Origin: Longimicrobiales bacterium
Lineage (GTDB): Bacteria > Gemmatimonadota > Gemmatimonadetes > Longimicrobiales > Gaopeijiaceae
NCBI GenBank assembly: GCA_951813395.1
Contig: OX638356.1
Coordinates: forward strand, 599,340 to 663,339
Direction: 5' to 3'
DNA: 64,000 bases
Shown: piece by piece, positions 23,983-32,294 of the stretch
How the letters are laid out: the number at the start of each line of letters is the position of its first letter
Numbering within the stretch: position 1 is the stretch's first letter
Made by a program: the position numbers and the translations under genes
The notes under the pieces: model-generated
Databases searched by the model: none
The model's input: only the letters and a program-made list of their open reading frames with translations
What the model was told of the DNA's origin: nothing

Positions 23983-25394
23983 CCCACGCTCCCTTCCATC
24001 TCGAGTTCGATCAGCCGATTCAACTCGACTGCGTACTCGAGCGGCAATTCCTTCGCAATCGGCTCGATGAATCCGCGCACGATCAGTGCCATGGCCTCCG
24101 CCTCGTCCATCCCCCGGCTCATCAGATAGAAGAGCTGCTCGTCACCGACTTTCGACACTGTGGCCTCGTGGCCGACCGTCGCCGACTTCTCGTCGATCTC
24201 GATATAGGGGAAGGTGTCCGTACGGGATGTCTCGTTGATGAGAAGCGCGTCGCACTCCACGTTCGACCTCGCGTTCGCGGCCCCGTCGTAGACCTTGCAC
24301 AGGCCGCGGTACGAGGAACGCCCCGTTCCCTTCGAGATCGACTTGGACACGATGCTGGACGATGTGTTCGGCGCCACGTGAATGACCTTGCCACCCGTGT
24401 CCTGGTGCTGCCCGTCACCCGCGTACGCGATGGACATGATCTCGCCGTGCGCACCCTCTTCCATCAGGTAGCAGGACGGGTACTTCATGGTCAGCTTCGA
24501 CCCGAGGTTCCCGTCCAGCCATTCCATGTGCGCGCCCCGGTGAACCAGCGCCCGCTGGGTCACCAGGTTGTACATGTTGTTCGACCAGTTCTGGATCGTC
24601 GTGTAGCGGAACCGTGCTTCCCGCTTTACGACGATCTCGATCACGCCCGAGTGGAAGGAATCGGTCGAGTAGACCGGCGCGGTACAGCCCTCGATGTAGT
24701 GCGCGCGTGATCCCTCGTCGGCGATGATGAGGGTGCGCTCGAACTGCCCCAACCGCTCTTGGTTGACGCGAAAATACGCCTGCAACGGCGTCTTCAATTC
24801 CACGCCGGGCGGGATGTATACGAACGATCCACCGGACCACACCGCGGAGTTGAGCGCCGCGAACTTGTTGTCGGCGGCCGGGATCACCTTCCCGAAATGC
24901 TCCCTGAACAACTCGGGATGGTTCTTCAGACCGTCTTCGATCGAGTCGAAGATGACGCCCTTCGATTCCCACTCCTCCTTCAGCGAGTGGTACACCATCT
25001 CGGAGTCGTACTGAGCCCCGACGCCGGCCAGAATCTCACGCTCCGCCTCGGGAATGCCCAGTCTTTCGAAGGTCTCCTTGATGCTGTCGGGAACATCGTC
25101 CCAGGAGCGTTCCATCTGCTCCTGCGGCCTCACGTAGAAATACGTCTGGCGAAGGGTGTCCTCGAGTTCGGACAGGTCGCCGCCCCACTGGGGCATGGGT
25201 TTGGATTCGTAGATCCGCAGAGCCTTCAGGCGCCGCTTGAGCATCCACTCGGGTTCGTCCTTGCGGGCCGAAATCTGCTCTACGATTTCGGCGTCGAGTC
25301 CGGGCCTCGTGCGGAAGACCGGCTCCGAATCCGTTACAAATCCAAACTTGTAGTCGTCCAGTCCAAGTCCCTGGATTACTTCGTTGCCAGGCAT
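23979..25394 (-). CDS. sufB: Fe-S cluster assembly protein SufB
   Basis: Main scaffold subunit for nascent Fe-S clusters (471 residues). Typical features: [48 protein letters not shown] split over the N-terminal region, [37 protein letters not shown], and near the C-terminus [19 protein letters not shown] plus [18 protein letters not shown] 25394; 74 bp from sufC. The high sequence conservation makes the call secure. Confidence 0.97.
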   Translation of the reverse strand: MPGNEVIQGLGLDDYKFGFVTDSEPVFRTRPGLDAEIVEQISARKDEPEWMLKRRLKALRIYESKPMPQWGGDLSELEDTLRQTYFYVRPQEQMERSWDDVPDSIKETFERLGIPEAEREILAGVGAQYDSEMVYHSLKEEWESKGVIFDSIEDGLKNHPELFREHFGKVIPAADNKFAALNSAVWSGGSFVYIPPGVELKTPLQAYFRVNQERLGQFERTLIIADEGSRAHYIEGCTAPVYSTDSFHSGVIEIVVKREARFRYTTIQNWSNNMYNLVTQRALVHRGAHMEWLDGNLGSKLTMKYPSCYLMEEGAHGEIMSIAYAGDGQHQDTGGKVIHVAPNTSSSIVSKSISKGTGRSSYRGLCKVYDGAANARSNVECDALLINETSRTDTFPYIEIDEKSATVGHEATVSKVGDEQLFYLMSRGMDEAEAMALIVRGFIEPIAKELPLEYAVELNRLIELEMEGSVG

Positions 25395-25468
25395 CTGATT
25401 CCTCCTTGCGATCCGTGAACCGACGGCCGCGGCACCTGCCTTCGCGTCCGCCGAATGCGCCGTCGCGG

Positions 25469-26242
25469 TCAGGCCGCGTGGGCGTTCCGGTACTCCTCGT
25501 AGCCACGTGCCTCCAGCGCCAGCGCAACCTCCGGGCCGCCGGACTCCACGATCCTGCCGTCCACCATGACGTGTACCACATCGGGGGTGACATGGTTCAG
25601 GATCCGCTGATAGTGCGTAATCAGCAGCACGGAAATGTCCGGGTTTTCCTTTTTCAGGGTATTGACCCCGTTGGCGACGATCTTGAGCGCGTCGATGTCC
25701 AGGCCGGAGTCCGTCTCGTCCATCACCGCCAGAGACGGGTTCAGGATCGCCATCTGCAGAATCTCGTTGCGCTTCTTCTCGCCGCCGCTGAAACCGTCGT
25801 TCACGGAGCGCTGCGCGAACGAGGGATCCATTTCCAGCAACTCCATCCGGTCCATGAGCAACTCCTGGAAATCGAAGAGATCCAGTTCTTCGCCGTCCTC
25901 CAGCCGGGCCTGCAGGGCGGTGCGCAGGAAATTGGCGATGGACACGCCGGGAATCTCGACCGGGTATTGGAACGCCATGAACACACCCGCCTGGGCACGC
26001 TCGTCCGGTTCCATTTCGAGCAGATCCTCTCCGTCGAAGTTCACCAGCCCACCGGTGGGCTCATAGGCCGGATGGCCCGCGATCACCTTGGCCAGCGTAC
26101 TCTTGCCGGATCCGTTCGGACCCATGATCGCATGGATTTCTCCCGGCTTGATGGCGAGGTCCACCCCTTTCAGAATATCGAGATCCTCGTCCGCGACCCT
26201 GGCCCTCAGGGCGGCCACGTTGAGAATCGGCGCGTTGTCCAT
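25469..26242 (-). CDS. sufC: Fe-S cluster assembly ATPase SufC
   Basis: ABC-type cytosolic ATPase of 257 residues that powers the SufBCD scaffold. Walker A is [16 protein letters not shown], the signature [15 protein letters not shown], Walker [19 protein letters not shown], and the switch His is in [11 protein letters not shown]. First gene of the operon, directly behind the promoter and palindrome at 26263-26320. Confidence 0.97.
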   Translation of the reverse strand: MDNAPILNVAALRARVADEDLDILKGVDLAIKPGEIHAIMGPNGSGKSTLAKVIAGHPAYEPTGGLVNFDGEDLLEMEPDERAQAGVFMAFQYPVEIPGVSIANFLRTALQARLEDGEELDLFDFQELLMDRMELLEMDPSFAQRSVNDGFSGGEKKRNEILQMAILNPSLAVMDETDSGLDIDALKIVANGVNTLKKENPDISVLLITHYQRILNHVTPDVVHVMVDGRIVESGGPEVALALEARGYEEYRNAHAA

Positions 26243-26262
26243 CCGGCACTCCGTTATCAGTA

Positions 26263-26278
26263 ATAAGAATGATTATTG
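26263..26278. promoter_or_regulatory. Fur-like palindrome upstream of sufC
   Basis: AATAAGAATGATTATT is an AT-rich inverted repeat (AATAA/TTATT, 6-nt centre) in an otherwise GC-rich region. It lies 21-36 nt before the sufC ATG and just downstream of the predicted -10, where a repressor would block transcription. The pattern resembles Fur-family operators; IscR-type or another metalloregulator is possible. Confidence 0.5.
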
Positions 26279-26291
26279 ATTGGGGATCGAA

Positions 26292-26320
26292 AGCTACCGG
26301 AGGGCAACGCACGCGTCAAG
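26292..26320 (-). promoter_or_regulatory. predicted sigma-70 promoter of the suf operon
   Basis: On the minus strand TTGACG (26320-26315) and TAGCTT (26297-26292) are separated by 17 nt, about 50 nt before the sufC ATG. The -35 matches five of six consensus bases; the -10 keeps T, A and the last T. Confidence 0.5.
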
Positions 26321-26393
26321 TAGAATCCCCGCACGGCGAAACAGTGCGACAGTATACTTAAGACGTTGCAGAACAGCTAGTTACGGACGTTAG

Positions 26394-28022
26394 TCAGAAG
26401 ATCGGCCCCTTGATCCAGGTGTCCGATCTCGCCCAGGCCGACTGGAACAGCGCTTGCACCTGTTCGGCTTTGGAATCCAGACCCTGGGCACGAAGAGCCG
26501 CCTCCAGCCCGAACAGCGACCAGCCGTTCATGGGGTGGTCCTCCAACGCGGCGCGAAACACGCGTTCCGCTTCCGGATACCGCTCGGTTTCCAGCAGCAG
26601 ATCGCCAAGCCAGTGGCGGGCCGAGAAGTTCAGCGGCTCGGGCTCGTCGTAGCGCAGCCCGTCTTCGCGTTGGATCGCGGCTTCCAACACCTCGATGGCC
26701 CTGTCGGTTTCTCCTTCGTGGCGCAGAATCTCGCCTTCCAGAATACCCGAGACCACGCCAAGCAGGTCCGCGGCCGAATGCCCCCTGAAGCGCTCGCCGT
26801 CGGGGGCCTTCTCGGCCGCCCGCCGCACTTTCTCCAGGTAGACCGAGGCGCGGTCGGGCTCGTCCATGCGCAGGTACGCGTAGCCGCGCGCGAAATCCCA
26901 GAAGCCGCGCTGTATCCCTCCGGTGGGAGGATCGTCCAGCTCCAGGATCTCGTCGAAGCGACCGAAGCGCAGCATGGTCATGGCCTCGTAGAACGCCCCT
27001 CCCGGCACGATTTTGCCGTAGTCGCGGGCAGCCTGAATGGCGACCGCTCCCTGACCGTCCATGGACGCGGCGAAGAGGAGCATGTGCAGGTTGTGCGACG
27101 GGTAGATGGCCCACGCGATGTCTTCCTCGGCGCGCTGGTCGGAGTGCCACGCCGCGAGATTGGCGCGCACCGCGTCGCCCCAGCGCCCGACGCGGTTGTA
27201 GGTGTGGGAAGGCATGTGCTGAATGTGGCTGGCCCCGGGGATCGCCGCGCCGAGATAGTCGGCGCACGCCTCCGCCTTCCCGGGCTGGATCGTGGGCTCG
27301 GTGGCGTGCACGTAGAGATGGCACGCACCCGGGTGTGCGATGTCCATGGCCAGAACGGCCTCGAGGATCCCGTGGATCTTCGTGACTTCCGGCTTGTCGA
27401 TGTCCCACCGGCCCCGCCGCGGTTCCAGCAGCATGAGGGACTCGCCGTAGAGCGTGCCTACGTCGAGGTCGTGGGGAAACCGCTCGTACACGTCGGCCAT
27501 CGCCCGGGCGTACGCCGAATCCAGCATCTTCCGGGTGTCATTGTCGTGTTCCCGCGTGTACCGGACCGCCATCGCATCGATCAGCGCCTTCTCGACGTCG
27601 TTGGCGTGATCCCCGGCCAGGTCCTGCGCCTTCCGGATATTCTCGTACGCGCGCGGTGCGTCGTCGGGGCCCATGGGTCCGTTGAGGTAGGGTCCCCAGG
27701 CCCATGCCTCGCCCCAATGGCACATGGCGCAGTCGGGATCCTCCCGCTGTGCCTGACGGAACGACCGGGCGGCCCGCAGCGGCGTGAAGGCGTACATCAT
27801 CTGCACGCCCTGGTCGAAGAACTTCTGCGCGCGCGCCGAATTGGTCGTGACCGGCCGGGTCAGGGGACCCAGGGCCTCGGGGTAGTACCGGGCCTCTTCG
27901 TCGAAGCCGGCGGGGTACTCCACTTCCTGTGCGTCGCCCCGGGTCTGGGCAATGGCGAAAAGGGACGAGACGAGCGTCATCACGACGATGGCGCGACGGC
28001 GCCGGATACATTCAGGATCCAT
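26394..28022 (-). CDS. secreted TPR protein with CxxCH motif
   Basis: Exported tetratricopeptide-type protein of 542 residues. ATG 28022 opens a basic n-region (MDPECIRRRR) and hydrophobic signal peptide; the frame upstream of it is unrelated. Helical repeats run through most of the protein (RAARSFRQAQREDPDCAMCHWGEAW, ARAMADVYERFPHDLDVG, and C-terminal SARHWLGDLLLETERYPEAERVF regions). The DCAMCHWG motif contains CxxCH, which could attach haem c in the periplasm, but relatives I recall often have Tyr or another residue in place of His, so this may be chance. Divergent from the sigma factor gene, with an inverted repeat between. Function unknown. Confidence 0.8.
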   Translation of the reverse strand: MDPECIRRRRAIVVMTLVSSLFAIAQTRGDAQEVEYPAGFDEEARYYPEALGPLTRPVTTNSARAQKFFDQGVQMMYAFTPLRAARSFRQAQREDPDCAMCHWGEAWAWGPYLNGPMGPDDAPRAYENIRKAQDLAGDHANDVEKALIDAMAVRYTREHDNDTRKMLDSAYARAMADVYERFPHDLDVGTLYGESLMLLEPRRGRWDIDKPEVTKIHGILEAVLAMDIAHPGACHLYVHATEPTIQPGKAEACADYLGAAIPGASHIQHMPSHTYNRVGRWGDAVRANLAAWHSDQRAEEDIAWAIYPSHNLHMLLFAASMDGQGAVAIQAARDYGKIVPGGAFYEAMTMLRFGRFDEILELDDPPTGGIQRGFWDFARGYAYLRMDEPDRASVYLEKVRRAAEKAPDGERFRGHSAADLLGVVSGILEGEILRHEGETDRAIEVLEAAIQREDGLRYDEPEPLNFSARHWLGDLLLETERYPEAERVFRAALEDHPMNGWSLFGLEAALRAQGLDSKAEQVQALFQSAWARSDTWIKGPIF

Positions 28023-28165
28023 TGGGGGCTGTCCGTGTGTATGGGTTGAGGTTCGGGACACGGCCAATCTGGGCGACGGAGCCGAGGCCTGCCAGTCCCC
28101 GGCCGGCCGCATCCGCGCGTCCGCCGCGCCATCGTGGACTTCCCGCCCGATCCATTGGAGCGCGC

Positions 28166-28191
28166 TCACGATTAGAATGTTACGATCGTGA
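28166..28191. promoter_or_regulatory. inverted repeat between the TPR gene and the sigma factor gene
   Basis: TCACGAT and ATCGTGA form a perfect 7-bp inverted repeat separated by 12 nt, in the 214-bp gap between two divergent genes. Its size and position suit a dimeric regulator acting on one or both promoters. No clear -35/-10 pair was recognised around it. Confidence 0.4.
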
Positions 28192-28236
28192 TCGGCGTAT
28201 TTGGTTACGTGCACCGGAATCCGACATGGAGGAAGC

Positions 28237-28803
28237 TTGCTCCCTGACCTGGAACGGGAACTTCTGCGAAAGTGCCAGGCGGGCAACGCTCGCTTCTTCG
28301 AACCGATTGTGAGGGCGTACGAACGGCCCGGAATGCGCGTGGCTCTGGGGATGATGGGGAACCCGGACGACGCGAGCGACGCGCTGCAGGACGCGTTCGT
28401 GAAGACGTGGAAATCGCTCCGTCGCTTCGACCTGAAGAGACCGTTCGCCCCGTGGTTTTTTCAGATTCTGAGGAATCAGTGCCGAGACGCGCTTCGAAGC
28501 CGCAAGGTCCGATTCCAGCTGGAAGCGCTCGACGAGAGGCTGGAGATGAAGCCGGCCGACCCCGAATCGGGGCCCGAGCGCATGCGTGAGAAGAAGGCTG
28601 CGAAGGAACTGCTCTGGGCGGGACTCGAGAGACTCAGTGAAGATCACCGCGAGATAATCGTATTGAAGGAAATCGAGGGGTTTCGCTACGGTGAGATCGC
28701 CGGGATACTGAACATTCCGGAAGGAACGGTGGCCAGCCGGCTCTTCCATGCGCGGCGGGCGCTGGCCGATGTGCTGCGGGAGTCACGGGCGGACTACCCG
28801 TGA
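28237..28803 (+). CDS. ECF-type RNA polymerase sigma factor
   Basis: Sigma-70 family, extracytoplasmic-function type, 188 residues. Region 2: NARFFEPIVRAYERPGMRVA through DDASDALQDAFVKTWKSLRRFD; region 4: LERLSEDHREIIVLKEIEGF and YGEIAGILNIPEGTVASRLFHARRAL. I chose TTG 28237 because GGAGGA precedes it by a few nt; the frame is open to TTG 28201, which would add 12 residues. The next gene encodes a small membrane protein in the anti-sigma position, so the pair is likely a signalling unit. Confidence 0.92.
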   Translation: MLPDLERELLRKCQAGNARFFEPIVRAYERPGMRVALGMMGNPDDASDALQDAFVKTWKSLRRFDLKRPFAPWFFQILRNQCRDALRSRKVRFQLEALDERLEMKPADPESGPERMREKKAAKELLWAGLERLSEDHREIIVLKEIEGFRYGEIAGILNIPEGTVASRLFHARRALADVLRESRADYP

Positions 28804-28855
28804 ACATGACCATGGAACACCGGAGGACGTGGTCCCTCCAGAGGCGGACGAGCCC

Positions 28856-29290
28856 ATGAACGCAAACCTGTCCAACGAAGTGAGCCATGAGGAGCTGATG
28901 CGTTTCCTCGATGGCGAGGTCACGCCCGAGGAGAGGGCGCGTATCGAGGGACGGCTGGCGGGGTCGAGCGAGCTGCGGCGCGAGTTCGCAATCTTCCGCT
29001 CGATGAAACAGGACCTCCAGGATCTGTCGTTCGCCGCCGCTGTCGACGACTCGGTGTGGGATCGGATCAGAAACCGGATCACACAGCCGGTGGGCTGGTT
29101 GCTCGCGCTGGCCGGATTCCTGGCCTGGCTCAGCTACGGCGTCTGGACCTTCGTCAGGTCGCCTTCCGCGATCGTCGTGAAACTGGCGACGGGAGCCATC
29201 GTCATCGGGATGCTGGTGCTGCTCGCCAATGTGATCTGGGATCGCTACCGGGAATACGGAACGGACCCCTACCGTCACGTGCACCGATGA
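28856..29290 (+). CDS. membrane anti-sigma factor candidate
   Basis: Protein of 144 residues with an N-terminal cytosolic helical part (SHEELMRFLDGEVTPEERAR) resembling anti-sigma domains, followed by two transmembrane segments (about 78-98 and 105-128). It lacks the HxxxCxxC zinc site of ZAS-type anti-sigma factors. It lies 52 bp after the sigma gene. ATG 28856 is the first start that gives the typical N-terminus. Its stop overlaps the ATG of the next gene. Anti-sigma function is inferred from position and architecture. Confidence 0.75.
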   Translation: MNANLSNEVSHEELMRFLDGEVTPEERARIEGRLAGSSELRREFAIFRSMKQDLQDLSFAAAVDDSVWDRIRNRITQPVGWLLALAGFLAWLSYGVWTFVRSPSAIVVKLATGAIVIGMLVLLANVIWDRYREYGTDPYRHVHR

Positions 29291-29610
29291 TACTGACAAC
29301 GACGGAAGCGGTGGCCGGACATCGCGTGGCGCGCACACTGGGAATGGTGAGGGGCAGTTCCGTGCGCGTGCGCCATATCGGACGGGACGTGATCGCCAGC
29401 CTGCGGAATCTGGCGGGTGGCGAGGTGTACGAGTACACCAAGCTGCTGGCGGAAGTGCGGGAGCAGGCGGTGGACCGGATGGTCGCCGAAGCCGAGGCGC
29501 TCGGCGCGCACGCGATCCTGGCCATCCGCTTTCAGTCCGCGGAGGTGAGCAAGGGCGCCGCCGAGTTGATGTGCTACGGAACGGCGGTGGAGCTCGAGCG
29601 GCCCGATTGA
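29287..29610 (+). CDS. YbjQ/UPF0145 family protein
   Basis: Small cytosolic protein of 107 residues of the YbjQ (heavy-metal-binding-domain-like, DUF74) family. Typical motifs are ILTTTEAVAGHRVARTLGMV, RGSSVRVRHIGRDVIASLRN and AHAILAIRFQSAEV. The family forms pentamers; its role is unknown. ATG overlaps the previous stop (ATGA), making it the third gene of the sigma factor operon. Confidence 0.9.
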   Translation: MILTTTEAVAGHRVARTLGMVRGSSVRVRHIGRDVIASLRNLAGGEVYEYTKLLAEVREQAVDRMVAEAEALGAHAILAIRFQSAEVSKGAAELMCYGTAVELERPD

Positions 29611-29623
29611 CCGGGACGAGCCC

Positions 29624-30499
29624 TCAGCCTGCCCCGGGCCCGCCGTCGAACCCCACGCACTCCGCGCCGAACCCGCCCAGCCTCTTCGCCATCACCCGCG
29701 CCGCTTCCGGGTTGGCATCGACCAGGATGTAGTTCCTGCCGTGACGCGCCGCAGCCTCGCCCGCCGTCCCGCTTCCCGCGAAGAAATCCAGCACCGTGTC
29801 GCCCGCGTTTGAGTGCACCTTCACAATGCGCTCCAGCACCCCGAGCGGCTTCTGTGTGGGATACCCCGTCTTCTCGCCGCCGGTCGGACTCACGATCGTG
29901 TGCCACCACACATCCGTGGGCGTCTTGCCGCGCGCGGCCTTCTCCTTGCCGACCAGCCCCGGCGCCATGTACGGGATCCGGTCCATCTCGTCGTAGTTGA
30001 AGGTGTAGTCGGCGGGATCCTTCGCGTACCAGAAGATCGTGTCGTGCTTGGCGGGCCACTTCCGCTTCGAGCGCGCACCGTAGTCGTACGCCCAGATGAT
30101 CTCGTTCATGAACGACGCGCGGCCGAAGATCTCGTCGAGCAGGATCTTGCAGTAGTGCGCTTCGCGGTAGTCTATGTGAAAAAAGAGCGACCCCGTGGGC
30201 GCGAGCACCCTGTGCGCCTCCCGCAGCCGCGGTTCGAGAAAGGCCGGGTAGTCAGGGTGGCGGTCGTCGTAGCTGCTGCGTCCCAGGATCGTGGTGCGGT
30301 AGCGGGCGCCCTGGAAGCCGGTGCGGTCTCCCGCCTCGTCGCGGTCCACCCGGATGCGCGTTCGTGCCTGCGCCCGCCCGGTATTGAAGGGCGGGTCCAC
30401 GTAGACGAGCTGGACGCTCCCACCTTCCATCCGCCGCAGCACGGGGAGGTTGTCGGCCAGGATGATCCGGCCCGACGGGCCATCCCGGCCACCCTTCAT
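29624..30499 (-). CDS. orphan DNA methyltransferase (beta-class N4/N6)
   Basis: Site-specific DNA methyltransferase of 291 residues. The catalytic motif DPPFNTG is near residue 35 and the SAM-binding motif DFFAGSGTAGEAA near residue 240. The order, catalytic motif first and SAM motif last with the target-recognition region between, fits the beta class that methylates adenine-N6 or cytosine-N4. PTQKPLGVLERIVKVHS is the usual motif before the SAM site. No restriction endonuclease gene is adjacent, so it may be a regulatory or protective orphan enzyme. Recognition sequence unknown. Confidence 0.92.
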   Translation of the reverse strand: MKGGRDGPSGRIILADNLPVLRRMEGGSVQLVYVDPPFNTGRAQARTRIRVDRDEAGDRTGFQGARYRTTILGRSSYDDRHPDYPAFLEPRLREAHRVLAPTGSLFFHIDYREAHYCKILLDEIFGRASFMNEIIWAYDYGARSKRKWPAKHDTIFWYAKDPADYTFNYDEMDRIPYMAPGLVGKEKAARGKTPTDVWWHTIVSPTGGEKTGYPTQKPLGVLERIVKVHSNAGDTVLDFFAGSGTAGEAAARHGRNYILVDANPEAARVMAKRLGGFGAECVGFDGGPGAG

Positions 30500-30557
30500 T
30501 CCCCAGGGAACCGGGGCCGGAAACGCTCGGCTACAACGGTTCGGCCATGCTGCAGGG

Positions 30558-32183
30558 TCAGCTGTCCCCGTCCGAGACCGCCCGCTCCTCCTTGGCCTTG
30601 CGGACCATCTCGCGCACGTCGGCCAGCAGCTGCTGCGCGTCGTAGACGATGCCGTCCTTGATCGTGTACTTGATGCCGCCCACGCGCTCCACCTCGCCGG
30701 TCTCGTCGTTGAGCTTCACGGCGCCGTTGCCGTAGAGGACCTTGAGGTTCTGGAGCGGGTTCTCGTCCACGACGACCATGTCGGCCTTGAGGCCGGGGCG
30801 CAGAATGCCGAAGTCGATGTCGGTGCCCTTGGGGTCGTGCAGCTCCTCGGCGCCGAACAGCGTCGCCGAGCGGATCACCTCGACGGGGTGGAAGCCGGCC
30901 TCGCGGAGCAGTTCGAGCTCACGGATGTAGTCGAAGCCGTAGAGCTTGTAGATGAAGCCCGAGTCGGACCCGGTCGTGACGCGGCCGCCGGCGTTCTTGT
31001 AGTCGTTGAGGAAGTGCATCCACTTGTCGAAGAAGCGCTTCCAGTGGTACTCGTCCTCGCTGGTCCAGTAGAACCAGTACGAGCCGTGCGCGCGGCGCGA
31101 CGGCTGGTAGAAGTCCCACTGGCTGGGCAGCGTGTACTCTTCGTGGAAGTCGGCCTCGCGGGAGCGCATCACGTCGCGGCTGGCCTCGTAGATGGTCATG
31201 GTGGGGTCGAGGCCGAAATCGAGCTCCAGGAAGCGGTCGATCAGGTCGTTCCACTGCTCGGATCCCGGCTCGGCGGCCTGGTGCCAGAGACGCCCGACGT
31301 TGCCGAAGCGGTGCTGCTCGTCCTGGTAGTTGTAGTCCAGGGGCCAGTCCTGGACGCTGTAGTCGGTCAGCATCGACTCCATGAGGCCGTAGTAGTGCGT
31401 CATCATGTCGAGGCCGACCTCGGCGGCGTCGAGCGCGGTCATGCGCACCACGCCCATCTGGCCGAGGTGCGCGACGGTGCCGAGGCCGTGCTGGTGCGCC
31501 TCGTCGATCACCGCTGCCATGATGTCGGGGTCCATCGCGCCGAGCTTGAGGCCGTCGATCTTCGCGCCCTCCACGTCGACCTCGGCGGCCCACCGCACCC
31601 ACTCGCGCGCCTTCTCGGGCGAGTCCACCGGGCCGTTCTCCCAGGCCTCGCCGGGACGTGCGTAGGTGAACATGCGCGGGGCCACGATCTCGTTGCGGGC
31701 CGCGGCGGCCTTCTCGGCGAGCGCCCACATCATGGGGCCGTGGCCGACGCCGCGTGAGGTGGTGATCCCGTGCCCCATCCACAGCTTGTACGTGTACTCG
31801 GGCTGGGGAGCCTTCCCCGCGCCGCCCGTGTGTGCGTGCATGTCCACGAAGCCGGGCATGATGAACATGCCGGTCATGTCGATCTCCCGGGTGGCGTCTC
31901 CGGGGCGCCGCTCCTCGTCGATGGGGACGCCGGGATATCCAACCGTCTGGATCCGGGATATCCTGTCGCCCTCGATCACGATATCCACCGGACCCATGGG
32001 CGGGGCCCCGGTTCCGTCGATGATCGTGGCGCCGCGCAGGATCAGCCGCTCATGGGGGCCGTCCCCCTCGCTGGCACCGCGGGGAGTGGTGGGCTCCATC
32101 TGCGCGGACAGCAGGGTGGGGATGGCCACCGCAGCGGCGAGCGCGAGGGCGAAACAACGGATCGGGCCACGTGGGAACTGCAT
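30558..32183 (-). CDS. secreted amidohydrolase
   Basis: Amidohydrolase superfamily protein of 541 residues with a cleavable signal peptide (MQFPRGPIRCFALALAAAVA, cleavage near LSAQ). The metal site begins with MPGFVDMHAHTGG; later motifs are GTVAHLGQMGVVRM (His), TTGSDSGFIYKLYG-type VTTGSDSGF (Asp) and the C-terminal GLKADMVVVDENPLQNL. ATG 32183 has AGGAGGT 8 nt upstream, an excellent ribosome site. Relatives include imidazolonepropionase-like and prolidase-like hydrolases; the substrate cannot be named. Confidence 0.88.
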   Translation of the reverse strand: MQFPRGPIRCFALALAAAVAIPTLLSAQMEPTTPRGASEGDGPHERLILRGATIIDGTGAPPMGPVDIVIEGDRISRIQTVGYPGVPIDEERRPGDATREIDMTGMFIMPGFVDMHAHTGGAGKAPQPEYTYKLWMGHGITTSRGVGHGPMMWALAEKAAAARNEIVAPRMFTYARPGEAWENGPVDSPEKAREWVRWAAEVDVEGAKIDGLKLGAMDPDIMAAVIDEAHQHGLGTVAHLGQMGVVRMTALDAAEVGLDMMTHYYGLMESMLTDYSVQDWPLDYNYQDEQHRFGNVGRLWHQAAEPGSEQWNDLIDRFLELDFGLDPTMTIYEASRDVMRSREADFHEEYTLPSQWDFYQPSRRAHGSYWFYWTSEDEYHWKRFFDKWMHFLNDYKNAGGRVTTGSDSGFIYKLYGFDYIRELELLREAGFHPVEVIRSATLFGAEELHDPKGTDIDFGILRPGLKADMVVVDENPLQNLKVLYGNGAVKLNDETGEVERVGGIKYTIKDGIVYDAQQLLADVREMVRKAKEERAVSDGDS

Positions 32184-32294
32184 CCGGGAAACCTCCTGTG
32201 GGTGAAACGGTGACGATCTGCAATGTACAGTGTCAGGCGCGCGGCGGGTACGCCCTTCCCCGGAGCCCGTGGCCGGATTTACCGTTTCTGTCTG

